DNA of 64,000 nucleotides from Hydractinia symbiolongicarpus. Lineage: Eukaryota > Cnidaria > Hydrozoa > Anthoathecata > Hydractiniidae. The position numbers and the translations under genes are program-made. The notes beneath the pieces were generated by a model. That model did no database searches and was not told the origin of the DNA. It saw only the letters and a list, made by a program, of their open reading frames with translations. Numbering within the stretch: position 1 is the stretch's first letter; each line of letters opens with the position of its first letter. The stretch spans positions 31,250,001-31,314,000 of the forward strand of contig NC_079883.1 in the NCBI RefSeq assembly GCF_029227915.1, written 5' to 3'. This document shows positions 48,331-63,500 of the stretch, in pieces.

Positions 48331-51300
48331 AAATCGCGGGATTTCGTTTGCCGGAGATAAAACCTCTTTCATTAAGCGTCTCATCAAAAATGAAAACATT
48401 TTTGAAAACTACAAGTCTCATGCGTTTTAGTGGTGAAAAATTAATTTAAAAAATCGTTCGGAAAATGAGTTTACTCCCTGGGTACTTTCTTTGTATACTT
48501 TTGACTATACGGGCCGAGTCCGGGATTTACGGGAAATCGCGGTTTATTCGTTTGCCGGTGATTAAACTTCTTTTATTCAGTGTCTCATCAAAAATGAAAA
48601 CATTTTTGAAAACTACAAGTCTCATGCGTTTTAGTGGTGAAAAAATAATATAAAAAATCGCTCGGGAAATGAGTTTACTCCCTGGGTACTTTCTTTGTAT
48701 ACTTTTGACTATACTGGCCAAGCCCGGGAATTACGGGAAATCGCGGGTTTTCGTTTGCCGGCGATGAAACTTCTTTTATTCAGCGTCTCATCAAAAATGA
48801 AAACAATTTTGAAAACTACAAGTCTCATGCGTTTTAGTGGTGAAAAAAAATTTTAAAAAATCGTTCAGGAAATGAGTTTACTCCCTGGGTACTTTCTTTG
48901 TATACATTTGACTATACGGGCCAAGCCCGGGATTTACGGGAAATCGCGGTTTTTCGTTTGCCGGCGATTAAACTTCTTTTATTCAGCGTCTCATCAAAAA
49001 TGAAAATATTTTTGAAAACTACAAGTCTTATGCGTTTTAGTGGTGAAAAAATAATTTAAAAAATCGTTCTGGAAATGAGTTTACTCACAGGGTACTTTCT
49101 TTGTATATAATCGACTATACGGGCCGAGTCCGGGATTTACGGGAAATCGCGGGTTTTCGTTTGCCGGCGATTAAACCTCTTTTATTCAGCGTCTCATCAA
49201 AAATGAAAACATTTTTAAAAACTACAAGTCTCATGGGCTTTAGTGGTGAAATAATAATTTAAAAAATCGTTTGGGAAATGAGTTTACACCCTGGGTACTT
49301 TCTTTGTATACTTTTGATTTTACAGGCCGAGTCCGGGATTTACGGGAAATCGCAGGTTTTCGTTTCCCGGCGATTAAACTTCTTTTATTCAGCGTCTCAT
49401 CAAAAATGAAAACAAGTTTGAAGACTACAAGTCTCATGGGTTTTAGTGGTTAAAAAATAATTTAAAAAATCGTTCGGGAAATGAGTTTACTCCCTGGGTA
49501 CTTTCTTTGTATACTTTTGACTATACGGGCCAAGCCCAGGATTTACGGGAAATCGCGGGTTTTCGTTTGCCGGCGATTAAACTTCTTTTATTCAGCGTCT
49601 CATCAAAAATGAAAACGTTTTTGAAAACTCCAATCTTATGCGTTTTAGTGGTGAAAAATAATTTAAAAAATCGTTGTGGAAATTAGTTTGCTCACAGGGT
49701 ACTTTCTTTGTATACATTCGACTATACGGGCCGAGTCCGGTGTTTACGGGAAATGGCGGGTTTTCGTTTGCCGGCGATTAAACTTCTTTTATTCAGCGTC
49801 TCATCAAAAATGAAAATATTTTTGAAAACTACAAGTCTCTTGCGTTTTATTGGTGAAAAAATAATATAAAAAATCGTTCGGGAAGTGAGTTTACTCCCGG
49901 GGTACTTTCTTTGTATACTTTTGACTATACAGGCCAAGCCTGGGATTTACGGGAAATGGCGGGTTTTCGTTTTCCGGCGATTAAACTTCTTTCATTCAGT
50001 GTCTCATCAAAAATGAAAACATTTTTGAAAACTACAAGTCTCATGGGCTTTAGTGGGGAAATAATAATTTAAAAAATCGTTCGGGAAATGAGTTTACACC
50101 CTGGGTACTTTCTTTGTATACTTTTGATTTTACAGGCCGAGTCCGGGATTTACGGGAAATCGCAGGTTTTCGTTTGCCGGCGATTAAACTTCTTTTATTC
50201 AGCGTCTCATCAAAAATAAAAACAATTTTGAAGACTACAAGTCTCATGCGTTTTAGTGGTTAAAAAATAATTTAAAAAATCGTTAGGGAAATGAGTTTAC
50301 TCCCTGGGTACTTTCTTTGTATACTTTTGACTATACGGGCCAAGCCCGGGATTTACGGGAAATCGCGGGTTTTCGTTTGCCGGCGATTAAACTTCTTTTA
50401 TTCAGCGTCTCATCAAAAATGAAAACATTTTTGAAAACTACAAGTCTTATGCGTTTTAGTGGTGAAAAAATAATTTAAAAAATCGTTGTGGAAATTAGTT
50501 TACTCCCTGGGTACTTTCTTTGTATACTTTTGACTATACGGGCCAAGCCCGGGATTTACGGGAAATCGCGGGTTTTCGTTTGCCGGCGATTAAACTTCTT
50601 TTATTCAGCGTCTCATCAAAAATGAAAACATTTTTGAAAACTACAAGTCTCATGCGTTTTAGTGGTGAAAAAATAATATAAAAAATCGTTCGGGAAGTGA
50701 GTTTACTCCCTGGGTACTTTCTTTGTATACTTTTGACTATACGGGCCAAGCTCGGGATTTACGGGAAATGGCGGGTTTTCGTTTTCCGGCGATTAAACTT
50801 CTTTTATTCAGTGTCTCATCAAAAATGAAAACATTTTTGAAAACTACAAGTCTCATGGGCTTTAGTGGTGAAATAATAATTTAATAAATAGTTCGGGAAA
50901 TGAGTTTACACCCTGGGTACTTTCTTTGTATACTTTTGACTATACGGGCCGAGTCCGAGATTTACGGGAAATCGCAGGTTTTCGTTTGCCGGCGATTAAA
51001 CTTCTTTCAATCAGCGTCTCATCAAAAATGAAATCATTTTTGAAAACTACAAGTCTCATGCGTTTTAGTGGTGAAAAAAAGAATTAAAAAATCGTTCGGG
51101 AAATGAGCTTACTCCCTGGGTACTTTCTTTGTATACATTCGACTACACGGGCCAAGCCCGGGATTTAGGGGAAATCGCGGGATTTCGTTTGCCGGCGATT
51201 AAACCTCTTTCATTAAGCGTCTCATCAAAAATGAAAACATTTTTGAAAACTACAAGTCTCATGGGCTTTAGTGGTGAAATAATAATTTAAAAAATCGTTC

Positions 51301-54300
51301 GGGAAATGAGTTTACACCCTGGGTACTTTCTTTGTATACTTTTGATTTTACAGGCCGAGTCCGGGATTTACGAGAAATCGCAGGTTTTCGTTTGCCGGCG
51401 ATTAAACTTCTTTTATTCAGTGTCTCATCAAAAATGAAAACATTTTTGAAAACTACAAGTCTTATGCGTTTTAGTGGTGAAAAAATAATTTAAAAAATCG
51501 TTCTGGAAATGAGTTTACTCACAGGGTACTTTCTTTGTATATATTCGACTATACGGGCCGAGTCCGGGATTTACGGGAAATCGCGGGTTTTCGTTTGCCG
51601 GCGATTAAACCTCTTTTATTCAGCGTCTCATCAAAAATGAAAACATTTTTAAAAACTACAAGTCTCATGGGCTTTAGTGGTAAAATAATAATTTAAAAAA
51701 TCGTTCGGGAAATGAGTTTACACCCTGGGTACTTTCTTTGTATACTTTTGATTTTACAGGCCGAGTCCGGGATTTACGGGAAATCGCGGGATTTCGTTTG
51801 CCGGCGATAAAACCTCTTTCATTAAGCGTCTCATCAAAAATGAAAACATTTTTGAAAACTACAAGTCTCATGCGTTTTAGTGGTGAAAAATTAATTTAAA
51901 AAATCGTTCGGAAAATGAGTTTACTCCCTGGGTACTTTCTTTGTATACTTTTGACTATACGGGCCGAGTCCGGGATTTACGGGAAATCGCGGTTTATTCG
52001 TTTGCCGGTGATTAAACTTCTTTTATTCAGTGTCTCATCAAAAATGAAAACATTTTTGAAAACTACAAGTCTCATGCGTTTTAGTGGTGAAAAAATAATA
52101 TAAAAAATCGCTCGGGAAATGAGTTTACTCCCTGGGTACTTTCTTTGTATACTTTTGACTATACTGGCCAAGCCCGGGAATTACGGGAAATCGCGGGTTT
52201 TCGTTTGCCGGCGATGAAACTTCTTTTATTCAGCGTCTCATCAAAAATGAAAACAATTTTGAAAACTACAAGTCTCATGCGTTTTAGTGGTGAAAAAAAA
52301 TTTTAAAAAATCGTTCAGGAAATGAGTTTACTCCCTGGGTACTTTCTTTGTATACATTTGACTATACGGGCCAAGCCCGGGATTTACGGGAAATCGCGGT
52401 TTTTCGTTTGCCGGCGATTAAACTTCTTTTATTCAGCGTCTCATCAAAAATGAAAATATTTTTGAAAACTACAAGTCTTATGCGTTTTAGTGGTGAAAAA
52501 ATAATTTAAAAAATCGTTCTGGAAATGAGTTTACTCACAGGGTACTTTCTTTGTATATAATCGACTATACGGGCCGAGTCCGGGATTTACGGGAAATCGC
52601 GGGTTTTCGTTTGCCGGCGATTAAACCTCTTTTATTCAGCGTCTCATCAAAAATGAAAACATTTTTAAAAACTACAAGTCTCATGGGCTTTAGTGGTGAA
52701 ATAATAATTTAAAAAATCGTTTGGGAAATGAGTTTACACCCTGGGTACTTTCTTTGTATACTTTTGATTTTACAGGCCGAGTCCGGGATTTACGGGAAAT
52801 CGCAGGTTTTCGTTTCCCGGCGATTAAACTTCTTTTATTCAGCGTCTCATCAAAAATGAAAACAAGTTTGAAGACTACAAGTCTCATGGGTTTTAGTGGT
52901 TAAAAAATAATTTAAAAAATCGTTCGGGAAATGAGTTTACTCCCTGGGTACTTTCTTTGTATACTTTTGACTATACGGGCCAAGCCCAGGATTTACGGGA
53001 AATCGCGGGTTTTCGTTTGCCGGCGATTAAACTTCTTTTATTCAGCGTCTCATCAAAAATGAAAACGTTTTTGAAAACTCCAATCTTATGCGTTTTAGTG
53101 GTGAAAAATAATTTAAAAAATCGTTGTGGAAATTAGTTTGCTCACAGGGTACTTTCTTTGTATACATTCGACTATACGGGCCGAGTCCGGTGTTTACGGG
53201 AAATGGCGGGTTTTCGTTTGCCGGCGATTAAACTTCTTTTATTCAGCGTCTCATCAAAAATGAAAATATTTTTGAAAACTACAAGTCTCTTGCGTTTTAT
53301 TGGTGAAAAAATAATATAAAAAATCGTTCGGGAAGTGAGTTTACTCCCGGGGTACTTTCTTTGTATACTTTTGACTATACAGGCCAAGCCTGGGATTTAC
53401 GGGAAATGGCGGGTTTTCGTTTTCCGGCGATTAAACTTCTTTCATTCAGTGTCTCATCAAAAATGAAAACATTTTTGAAAACTACAAGTCTCATGGGCTT
53501 TAGTGGGGAAATAATAATTTAAAAAATCGTTCGGGAAATGAGTTTACACCCTGGGTACTTTCTTTGTATACTTTTGATTTTACAGGCCGAGTCCGGGATT
53601 TACGGGAAATCGCAGGTTTTCGTTTGCCGGCGATTAAACTTCTTTTATTCAGCGTCTCATCAAAAATAAAAACAATTTTGAAGACTACAAGTCTCATGCG
53701 TTTTAGTGGTTAAAAAATAATTTAAAAAATCGTTAGGGAAATGAGTTTACTCCCTGGGTACTTTCTTTGTATACTTTTGACTATACGGGCCAAGCCCGGG
53801 ATTTACGGGAAATCGCGGGTTTTCGTTTGCCGGCGATTAAACTTCTTTTATTCAGCGTCTCATCAAAAATGAAAACATTTTTGAAAACTACAAGTCTTAT
53901 GCGTTTTAGTGGTGAAAAAATAATTTAAAAAATCGTTGTGGAAATTAGTTTACTCCCTGGGTACTTTCTTTGTATACTTTTGACTATACGGGCCAAGCCC
54001 GGGATTTACGGGAAATCGCGGGTTTTCGTTTGCCGGCGATTAAACTTCTTTTATTCAGCGTCTCATCAAAAATGAAAACATTTTTGAAAACTACAAGTCT
54101 CATGCGTTTTAGTGGTGAAAAAATAATATAAAAAATCGTTCGGGAAGTGAGTTTACTCCCTGGGTACTTTCTTTGTATACTTTTGACTATACGGGCCAAG
54201 CTCGGGATTTACGGGAAATGGCGGGTTTTCGTTTTCCGGCGATTAAACTTCTTTTATTCAGTGTCTCATCAAAAATGAAAACATTTTTGAAAACTACAAG

Positions 54301-55230
54301 TCTCATGGGCTTTAGTGGTGAAATAATAATTTAATAAATAGTTCGGGAAATGAGTTTACACCCTGGGTACTTTCTTTGTATACTTTTGACTATACGGGCC
54401 GAGTCCGAGATTTACGGGAAATCGCAGGTTTTCGTTTGCCGGCGATTAAACTTCTTTCAATCAGCGTCTCATCAAAAATGAAATCATTTTTGAAAACTAC
54501 AAGTCTCATGCGTTTTAGTGGTGAAAAAAAGAATTAAAAAATCGTTCGGGAAATGAGCTTACTCCCTGGGTACTTTCTTTGTATACATTCGACTACACGG
54601 GCCAAGCCCGGGATTTAGGGGAAATCGCGGGATTTCGTTTGCCGGCGATTAAACCTCTTTCATTAAGCGTCTCATCAAAAATGAAAACATTTTTGAAAAC
54701 TACAAGTCTCATGGGCTTTAGTGGTGAAATAATAATTTAAAAAATCGTTCGGGAAATGAGTTTACACCCTGGGTACTTTCTTTGTATACTTTTGATTTTA
54801 CAGGCCGAGTCCGGGATTTACGAGAAATCGCAGGTTTTCGTTTGCCGGCGATTAAACTTCTTTTATTCAGTGTCTCATCAAAAATGAAAACATTTTTGAA
54901 AACTACAAGTCTTATGCGTTTTAGTGGTGAAAAAATAATTTAAAAAATCGTTCTGGAAATGAGTTTACTCACAGGGTACTTTCTTTGTATATATTCGACT
55001 ATACGGGCCGAGTCCGGGATTTACGGGAAATCGCGGGTTTTCGTTTGCCGGCGATTAAACCTCTTTTATTCAGCGTCTCATCAAAAATGAAAACATTTTT
55101 AAAAACTACAAGTCTCATGGGCTTTAGTGGTAAAATAATAATTTAAAAAATCGTTCGGGAAATGAGTTTACACCCTGGGTACTTTCTTTGTATACTTTTG
55201 ATTTTACAGGCCGAGTCCGGGATTTACGGG
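48331..55230. repeat. 3450-bp (17-monomer) higher-order repeat, two copies
   Basis: Units at about 48331-51780 and 51781-55230 match at an offset of exactly 3450 bp. Shared oddities include GGTTTATTCGTTTGCCGGTG (48541 and 51991), TTGTATATAATCGAC (near 49100 and 52550), a two-base-short monomer ending ACTCCAATCTTATG (near 49627 and 53077) and CTCTTGCGTTTTATTGGTG (near 49837 and 53287). I saw almost no differences between the units, so the duplication looks very recent. Confidence 0.9.
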
Positions 55231-57000
55231 AAATCGCAGGTTTTCGTTTGCCGGCGATTAAACTTCTTTTATTCAGCGTCTCATCAAAAATGAAAACATT
55301 TTTGAAAACTACAAGTCTCATGGGCTTTAGTGGTGAAATAATAATTTAAAAAATCGTTCGGGAAATGAGTTTACACCCTGGGTACTTTCTTTGTATACTT
55401 TTGACTATACGGGCCGAGTCCGGGATTTACGGGAAATCGCAGGTTTTCGTTTGCCGGCGATTAAACTTCTTTCATTCAGCGTCTCATCAAAAATGAAAAC
55501 ATTTTTGAAAACTACAAGTCTCATGCGTTTTAGTGGTGAAAAAAAAAATTAAAAAATCGTTCGGGAAATGAGTTTACACCCTGGGTACTTTCTTTGTATA
55601 CTTTTGATTTTACAGGCCGAGTCCGGGATTTACGGGAAATCGCAGGTTTTCGTTTGCCGGCGATTAAACTTCTTTTATTCAGCGTCTCATCAAAAATAAA
55701 AACAATTTTGAAGACTACAAGTCTCATGCGTTTTAGTGGTGAAATAATAATTTAAAAAATCGTTCGGGAAATGAGTTTACACCCTGGGTACTTTCTTTGT
55801 ATACTTTTGATTTTACAGGCCGAGTCCGGGATTTACGGGAAATCGCAGGTTTTCGTTTGCCGGCGATTAAACTTCTTTTATTCAGTGTCTCATCAAAAAT
55901 GAAAACATTTTTGAAAACTACAAGTCTTATGCGTTTTAGTGGTGAAAAAATAATTTAAAAAATCGTTCTGGAAATGAGTTTACTCACAGGGTACTTTCTT
56001 TGTATATATTCGACTATACGGGCCGAGTCCGGGATTTACGGGAAATCGCGGGTTTTCGTTTGCCGGCGATTAAACCTCTTTTATTCAGCGTCTCATCAAA
56101 AATGAAAACATTTTTAAAAACTACAAGTCTCATGGGCTTTAGTGGTAAAATAATAATTTAAAAAATCGTTCGGGAAATGAGTTTACACCCTGGGTACTTT
56201 CTTTGTATACTTTTGATTTTACAGGCCGAGTCCGGGATTTACGGGAAATCGCAGGTTTTCGTTTGCCGGCGATTAAACTTCTTTTATTCAGCGTCTCATC
56301 AAAAATGAAAACAAGTTTGAAGACTACAAGTCTCATGGGTTTTAGTGGTTAAAAAATAATTTAAAAAATCGTTCGGGAAATGAGTTTACTCCCTGGGTAC
56401 TTTCTTTGTATACTTTTGACTATACGGGCCAAGCCCGGGATTTACGGGAAATCGCGGGTTTTCGTTTGCCTGCGATTAAACTTCTTTTATTCAGCGTCTC
56501 TTCAAAAATGAAAACGTTTTGGAAAACTACAAGTCTTATGCGTTTTAGTGGTGAAAAAATAATTTAAAAAATCGTTGTGGAAATTAGTTTACTCACAGGG
56601 TACTTTCTTTGTATACATTCGACTATCCGGGCCGAGTCCGGGGTTTACGGGAAATGGCGGGTTTTCGTTTGCCTGCGATTAAACTTCTTTTATTCAGCGT
56701 CTCATCAAAAATGAAAACATTTTTGAAAACTACAAGTCTCATGGGCTTTAGTGGGGAAATAATAATTTAAAAAATCGTTCGGGAAATGAGTTTACACCCT
56801 GGGTACTTTCTTTGTATACTTTTGATTTTACAGGCCGAGTCCGGGATTTACGGGAAATCGCAGGTTTTCGTTTGCCGGCGATTAAACTTCTTTTATTCAA
56901 CGTCTCATCAAAAATGAAAACAAGTTTGAAGACTACAAGTCTCATGCGTTTTAGTGGTTAAAAAATAATTTAAAAAATCGTTCGGGAAATGAGTTTACTC

Positions 57001-57078
57001 CCTGGGTATTTTCTTTGTATACTTTTGACTATACGGGCCATAATAATTTAAAAAATCGTTCGGGAAATGAGTTTACAC
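57001..57078. repeat. severely truncated satellite monomer
   Basis: Between two successive CCTGGGTA boxes (57001 and 57079) there are 78 bp instead of about 203. The text runs ATACGGGCCA directly into TAATAATTTAAAAA at 57040/57041, so about 125 bp, including the GCCGGCG and CAGCGTCTC segments, is missing. This is the largest internal deletion I saw in a monomer. Confidence 0.85.
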
Positions 57079-57589
57079 CCTGGGTACTTTCTTTGTATAC
57101 TTTTGATTTTACAGGCCGAGTCCGGGATTTACGGGAAATCGCAGGTTTTCGTTTGCCGGCGATTAAACTTCTTTTATTCAGCGTCTCATCAAAAATGAAA
57201 ATATTTTTGAAAACTACAAGTCTTATGCGTTTTAGTGGTGAAAAAATAATTTAAAAAATCGTTCTGGAAATGAGTTTACTCACAGGGTACTTTCTTTGTA
57301 TATATTCGACTATACGGGCCGAGTCCGGGATTTACGGGAAATCGCGGGTTTTCGTTTGCCGGCGATTAAACCTCTTTTATTCAGTGTCTCATCAAAAATG
57401 AAAACATTTTTGAAAACTACAAATCTCATGGGCTTTAGTGGGGAAATAATAATTTAAAAAATCGTTCGGGAAATGAGTTTACACCCTGGGTACTTTCTTT
57501 GTATACTTTTGATTTTACAGGCCGAGTCCGGGATTTACGGGAAATCGCAGGTTTTCGTTTGCCGGCGATTAAACTTCTTTTATCCAGCG

Positions 57590-60500
57590 TCTCATCAAAA
57601 ATGAAAATATTTTTGAAAACTACAAGTCTTATGCGTTTTAGTGGTGAAAAAATAATTTAAAAAATCGTTGTGGAAATTAGTTTACTCACAGGGTACTTTC
57701 TTTGTATACATTCAACTATATGGGCCGAGTCCGGGGTTTACGGGAAATGGCGGGTTTTCGTTTGCCGGCGATTAAACTTCTTTTATTCAGCGTCTCATCA
57801 AAAATGAAAATATTTTTGAAAACTACAAGTCTTATGCGTTTTAGTGGTGAAAAAATAATTTAAAAAATCGTTCTGGAAATGAGTTTACTCACAGGGTACT
57901 TTCTTTGTATATATTCGACTATACGGGCCGAGTCCGGGATTTACGGGAAATCGCGGGTTTTCGTTTGCCGGCGATTAAACCTCTTTTATTCAGCGTCTCA
58001 TCAAAAATGAAAACATTTTTAAAAACTACAAGTCTCATGGGCTTTAGTGGTAAAATAATAATTTAAAAAATCGTTCGGGAAATGAGTTTACACCCTGGGT
58101 ACTTTCTTTGTATACTTTTGATTTTACAGGCCGAGTCCGGGATGTACGGGAAATCGCAGGTTTTCGTTTGCCGGCGATTAAACTTCTTTTATTCAGCGTC
58201 TCATCAAAAATGAAAACAAGTTTGAAGACTACAAGTCTCATGGGTTTTAGTGGTTAAAAAATAATTTAAAAAATCGTTCGGGAAATGAGTTTACTCCCTG
58301 GGTACTTTCTTTGTATACTTTTGACTATACGGGCCAAGCCCGGGATTTACGGGAAATCGCGGGTTTTCGTTTGCCTGCGATTAAACTTCTTTTATTCAGC
58401 GTCTCTTCAAAAATGAAAACGTTTTGGAAAACTACAAGTCTTATGCGTTTTAGTGGTGAAAAAATAATTTAAAAAATCGTTGTGGAAATTAGTTTACTCA
58501 CAGGGTACTTTCTTTGTATACATTCGACTATACGGGCCGAGTCCGGGGTTTACGGGAAATGGCGGGTTTACGTTTGCCTGCGATTAAACTTCTTTTATTC
58601 AGCGTCTCATCAAAAATGAAAATATTTTTGAAAACTACAAGTCTCTTGCGTTTTAGTGGTGAAAAAATAATATAAAAAATCGTTCGGGAAGTGAGTTTAC
58701 TCCCGGGGTACTTTCTTTGTATACTTTTGACTATACAGGCCAAGCCCGGGATTTACGGGAAATGGCGGGTTTTCGTTTTCCGGCGATTAAACTTCTTTTA
58801 TTCAGTGTCTCATCAAAAATGAAAACATTTTTGAAAACTACAAGTCTCATGGGCTTTAGTGGGGAAATAATAATTTAAAAAATCGTTCGGGAAATGAGTT
58901 TACACCCTGGGTACTTTCTTTGTATACTTTTGATTTTACAGGCCGAGTCCGGGATTTACGGGAAATCGCAGGTTTTCGTTTGCCGGCGATTAAACTTCTT
59001 TTATTCAACGTCTCATCAAAAATGAAAACAAGTTTGAAGACTACAAGTCTCATGCGTTTTAGTGGTTAAAAAATAATTTAAAAAATCGTTCGGGAAATGA
59101 GTTTACTCCCTGGGTATTTTCTTTGTATACTTTTGACTATACGGGCCAAGCCCGGGATTTACGGGAAATCGCGGGTTTTCGTTTGCCGGCGATTAAACTT
59201 CTTTTATTCAGCGTCTCATCAAAAATGAAAATATTTTTGAAAACTACAAGTCTTATGCGTTTTAGTGGTGAAAAAATAATTTAAAAAATCGTTCTGGAAA
59301 TGAGTTTACTCACAGGGTACTTTCTTTGTATATATTCGACTATACGGGCCGAGTCCGGGATTTACGGGAAATCGCGGGTTTTCGTTTGCCGGCGATTAAA
59401 CCTCTTTTATTCAGTGTCTCATCAAAAATGAAAACATTTTTGAAAACTACAAGTCTCATGGGCTTTAGTGGGGAAATAATAATTTAAAAAATCGTTCAGG
59501 AAATGAGTTTACACCCTGGGTACTTTCTTTGTATACTTTTGATTTTACAGGCCGAGTCCGGGATTTACGGGAAATCGCAGGTTTTCGTTTGCCGGCGATT
59601 AAACTTCTTTTATTCAACGTCTCATCATAAATGAAAACAAGTTTGAAGACTACAAGTCTCATGCGTTTTAGTGGTTAAAAAATAATTTAAAAAATCGTTC
59701 GGGAAATGAGTTTACTCCCTGGGTATTTTCTTTGTATACTTTTGACTATACGGGCCAAGCCCGGGATTTACGGGAAATCGCGGGTTTTCGTTTGCCGGCG
59801 ATTAAACTTCTTTTATTCAGCGTCTCATCAAAAATGAAAATATTTTTGAAAACTACAAGTCTTATGCGTTTTAGTGGTGAAAAAATAATTTAAAAAATCG
59901 TTGTGGAAATTAGTTTACTCACAGGGTACTTTCTTTGTATACATTCAACTATATGGGCCGAGTCCGGGGTTTACGGGAAATGGCGGGTTTTCGTTTGCCG
60001 GCGATTAAACTTCTTTTATTCAGCGTCTCATCAAAAATGAAAATATTTTTGAAAACTACAAGTCTTATGCGTTTTAGTGGTGAAAAAATAATTTAAAAAA
60101 TCGTTCTGGAAATGAGTTTACTCACAGGGTACTTTCTTTGTATATATTCGACTATACGGGCCGAGTCCGGGATTTACGGGAAATCGCGGGTTTTCGTTTG
60201 CCGGCGATTAAACCTCTTTTATTCAGCGTCTCATCAAAAATGAAAACATTTTTAAAAACTACAAGTCTCATGGGCTTTAGTGGTAAAATAATAATTTAAA
60301 AAATCGTTCGGGAAATGAGTTTACACCCTGGGTACTTTCTTTGTATACTTTTGATTTTACAGGCCGAGTCCGGGATGTACGGGAAATCGCAGGTTTTCGT
60401 TTGCCGGCGATTAAACTTCTTTTATTCAGCGTCTCATCAAAAATGAAAACAAGTTTGAAGACTACAAGTCTCATGGGTTTTAGTGGTTAAAAAATAATTT

Positions 60501-63500
60501 AAAAAATCGTTCGGGAAATGAGTTTACTCCCTGGGTACTTTCTTTGTATACTTTTGACTATACGGGCCAAGCCCGGGATTTACGGGAAATCGCGGGTTTT
60601 CGTTTGCCTGCGATTAAACTTCTTTTATTCAGCGTCTCTTCAAAAATGAAAACGTTTTGGAAAACTACAAGTCTTATGCGTTTTAGTGGTGAAAAAATAA
60701 TTTAAAAAATCGTTGTGGAAATTAGTTTACTCACAGGGTACTTTCTTTGTATACATTCGACTATACGGGCCGAGTCCGGGGTTTACGGGAAATGGCGGGT
60801 TTACGTTTGCCTGCGATTAAACTTCTTTTATTCAGCGTCTCATCAAAAATGAAAATATTTTTGAAAACTACAAGTCTCTTGCGTTTTAGTGGTGAAAAAA
60901 TAATATAAAAAATCGTTCGGGAAGTGAGTTTACTCCCGGGGTACTTTCTTTGTATACTTTTGACTATACAGGCCAAGCCCGGGATTTACGGGAAATGGCG
61001 GGTTTTCGTTTTCCGGCGATTAAACTTCTTTTATTCAGTGTCTCATCAAAAATGAAAACATTTTTGAAAACTACAAGTCTCATGGGCTTTAGTGGGGAAA
61101 TAATAATTTAAAAAATCGTTCGGGAAATGAGTTTACACCCTGGGTACTTTCTTTGTATACTTTTGATTTTACAGGCCGAGTCCGGGATTTACGGGAAATC
61201 GCAGGTTTTCGTTTGCCGGCGATTAAACTTCTTTTATTCAACGTCTCATCAAAAATGAAAACAAGTTTGAAGACTACAAGTCTCATGCGTTTTAGTGGTT
61301 AAAAAATAATTTAAAAAATCGTTCGGGAAATGAGTTTACTCCCTGGGTATTTTCTTTGTATACTTTTGACTATACGGGCCAAGCCCGGGATTTACGGGAA
61401 ATCGCGGGTTTTCGTTTGCCGGCGATTAAACTTCTTTTATTCAGCGTCTCATCAAAAATGAAAATATTTTTGAAAACTACAAGTCTTATGCGTTTTAGTG
61501 GTGAAAAAATAATTTAAAAAATCGTTCTGGAAATGAGTTTACTCACAGGGTACTTTCTTTGTATATATTCGACTATACGGGCCGAGTCCGGGATTTACGG
61601 GAAATCGCGGGTTTTCGTTTGCCGGCGATTAAACCTCTTTTATTCAGTGTCTCATCAAAAATGAAAACATTTTTGAAAACTACAAGTCTCATGGGCTTTA
61701 GTGGGGAAATAATAATTTAAAAAATCGTTCGGGAAATGAGTTTACACCCTGGGTACTTTCTTTGTATACTTTTGATTTTACAGGCCGAGTCCGGGATTTA
61801 CGGGAAATCGCAGGTTTTCGTTTGCCGGCGATTAAACTTCTTTTATTCAACGTCTCATCAAAAATGAAAACAAGTTTGAAGACTACAAGTCTCATGCGTT
61901 TTAGTGGTTAAAAAATAATTTAAAAAATCGTTCGGGAAATGAGTTTACTCCCTGGGTATTTTCTTTGTATACTTTTGACTATACGGGCCAAGCCCGGGAT
62001 TTACGGGAAATCGCGGGTTTTCGTTTGCCGGCGATTAAACTTCTTTTATTCAGCGTCTCATCAAAAATAAAAATATTTTTGAAAACTACAAGTCTTATGC
62101 GTTTTAGTGGTGAAAAAATAATTTAAAAAATCGTTCTGGAAATGAGTTTACTCACAGGGTACTTTCTTTGTATATATTCGACTATACGGGCCGAGTCCGG
62201 GATTTACGGGAAATCGCGGGTTTTCGTTTGCCGGCGATTAAACCTCTTTTATTCAGCGTCTCATCAAAAATGAAAACATTTTTAAAAACTACAAGTCTCA
62301 TGGGCTTTAGTGGTGAAATAGTAATTTAAAAAATCGTTCGGGAAATGAGTTTACACCCTGGGTACTTTCTTTGTATACTTTTGATTTTACAGGCCGAGTC
62401 CGGGATTTACGGGAAATTGCAGGTTTTCGTTTGCCGGCGATTAAACTTCTTTTATTCAGCGTCTCATCAAAATTGAAAACAAGTTTGAAGACTACAAGTC
62501 TCATGGGTTTTAGTGGTTAAAAAATAATTTAAAAAATCGTTCGGGAAATGAGTTTACTCCCTGGGTACTTTCTTTGTATACTTTTGACTATACGGGCCAA
62601 GCCCGGGATTTACGGGAAATCGCGGGTTTTCGTTTGCCGGCGATTAAACTTCTTTTATTCAGCGTCTCTTCAAAAATGAAAACGTTTTTGAAAACTACAA
62701 GTCTTATGCGTTTTAGTGGTGAAAAAATAATTTAAAAAATCGTTGTGGAAATTAGTTTACTCACAGGGTACTTCCTTTGTATACATTCGACTTTACGGGC
62801 CGAGTCCGGGGTTTACGGGAAATGGCGGGTTTTCGTTTGCCTGCGATTAAACTTCTTTTATTCAGCGTCTCATCAAAAATGAAAATATTTTTGAAAACTA
62901 CAAGTCTCTTGCGTTTTAGTGGTGAAAAAATAATATAAAAAATCGTTCGGGAAGTGAGTTTACTCCCGGGGTACTTTCTTTGTATACTTTTGACTATACA
63001 GGCCAAGCCCGGGATTTACGGGAAATGGCGGGTTTTCGTTTTCCGGCGATTAAACTTCTTTTATTCAGTGTCTCATCAAAAATGAAAACATTTTTGAAAA
63101 CTACAAGTCTCATGGGCTTTAGTGGGGAAATAATAATTTAAAAAATCGTTCGGGAAATGAGTTTACACCCTGGGTACTTTCTTTGTATACTTTTGATTTT
63201 ACAGGCCGAGTCCGGGATTTACGGGAAATCGCAGGTTTTCGTTTGCCGGCGATTAAACTTCTTTTATTCAGCGTCTCATCAAAAATGAAAACAAGTTTGA
63301 AGACTACAAGTCTCATGCGTTTTAGTGGTTAAAAAATAATTTAAAAAATCGTTCGGGAAATGAGTTTACTCCCTGGGTATTTTCTTTGTATACTTTTGAC
63401 TATACGGGCCAAGCCCAAGATTTACGGGAAATCGCGGGTTTTCGTTTGCCGGCGATTAAACTTCTTTTATTCAGCGTCTCATCAAAAATGAAAACATTTT

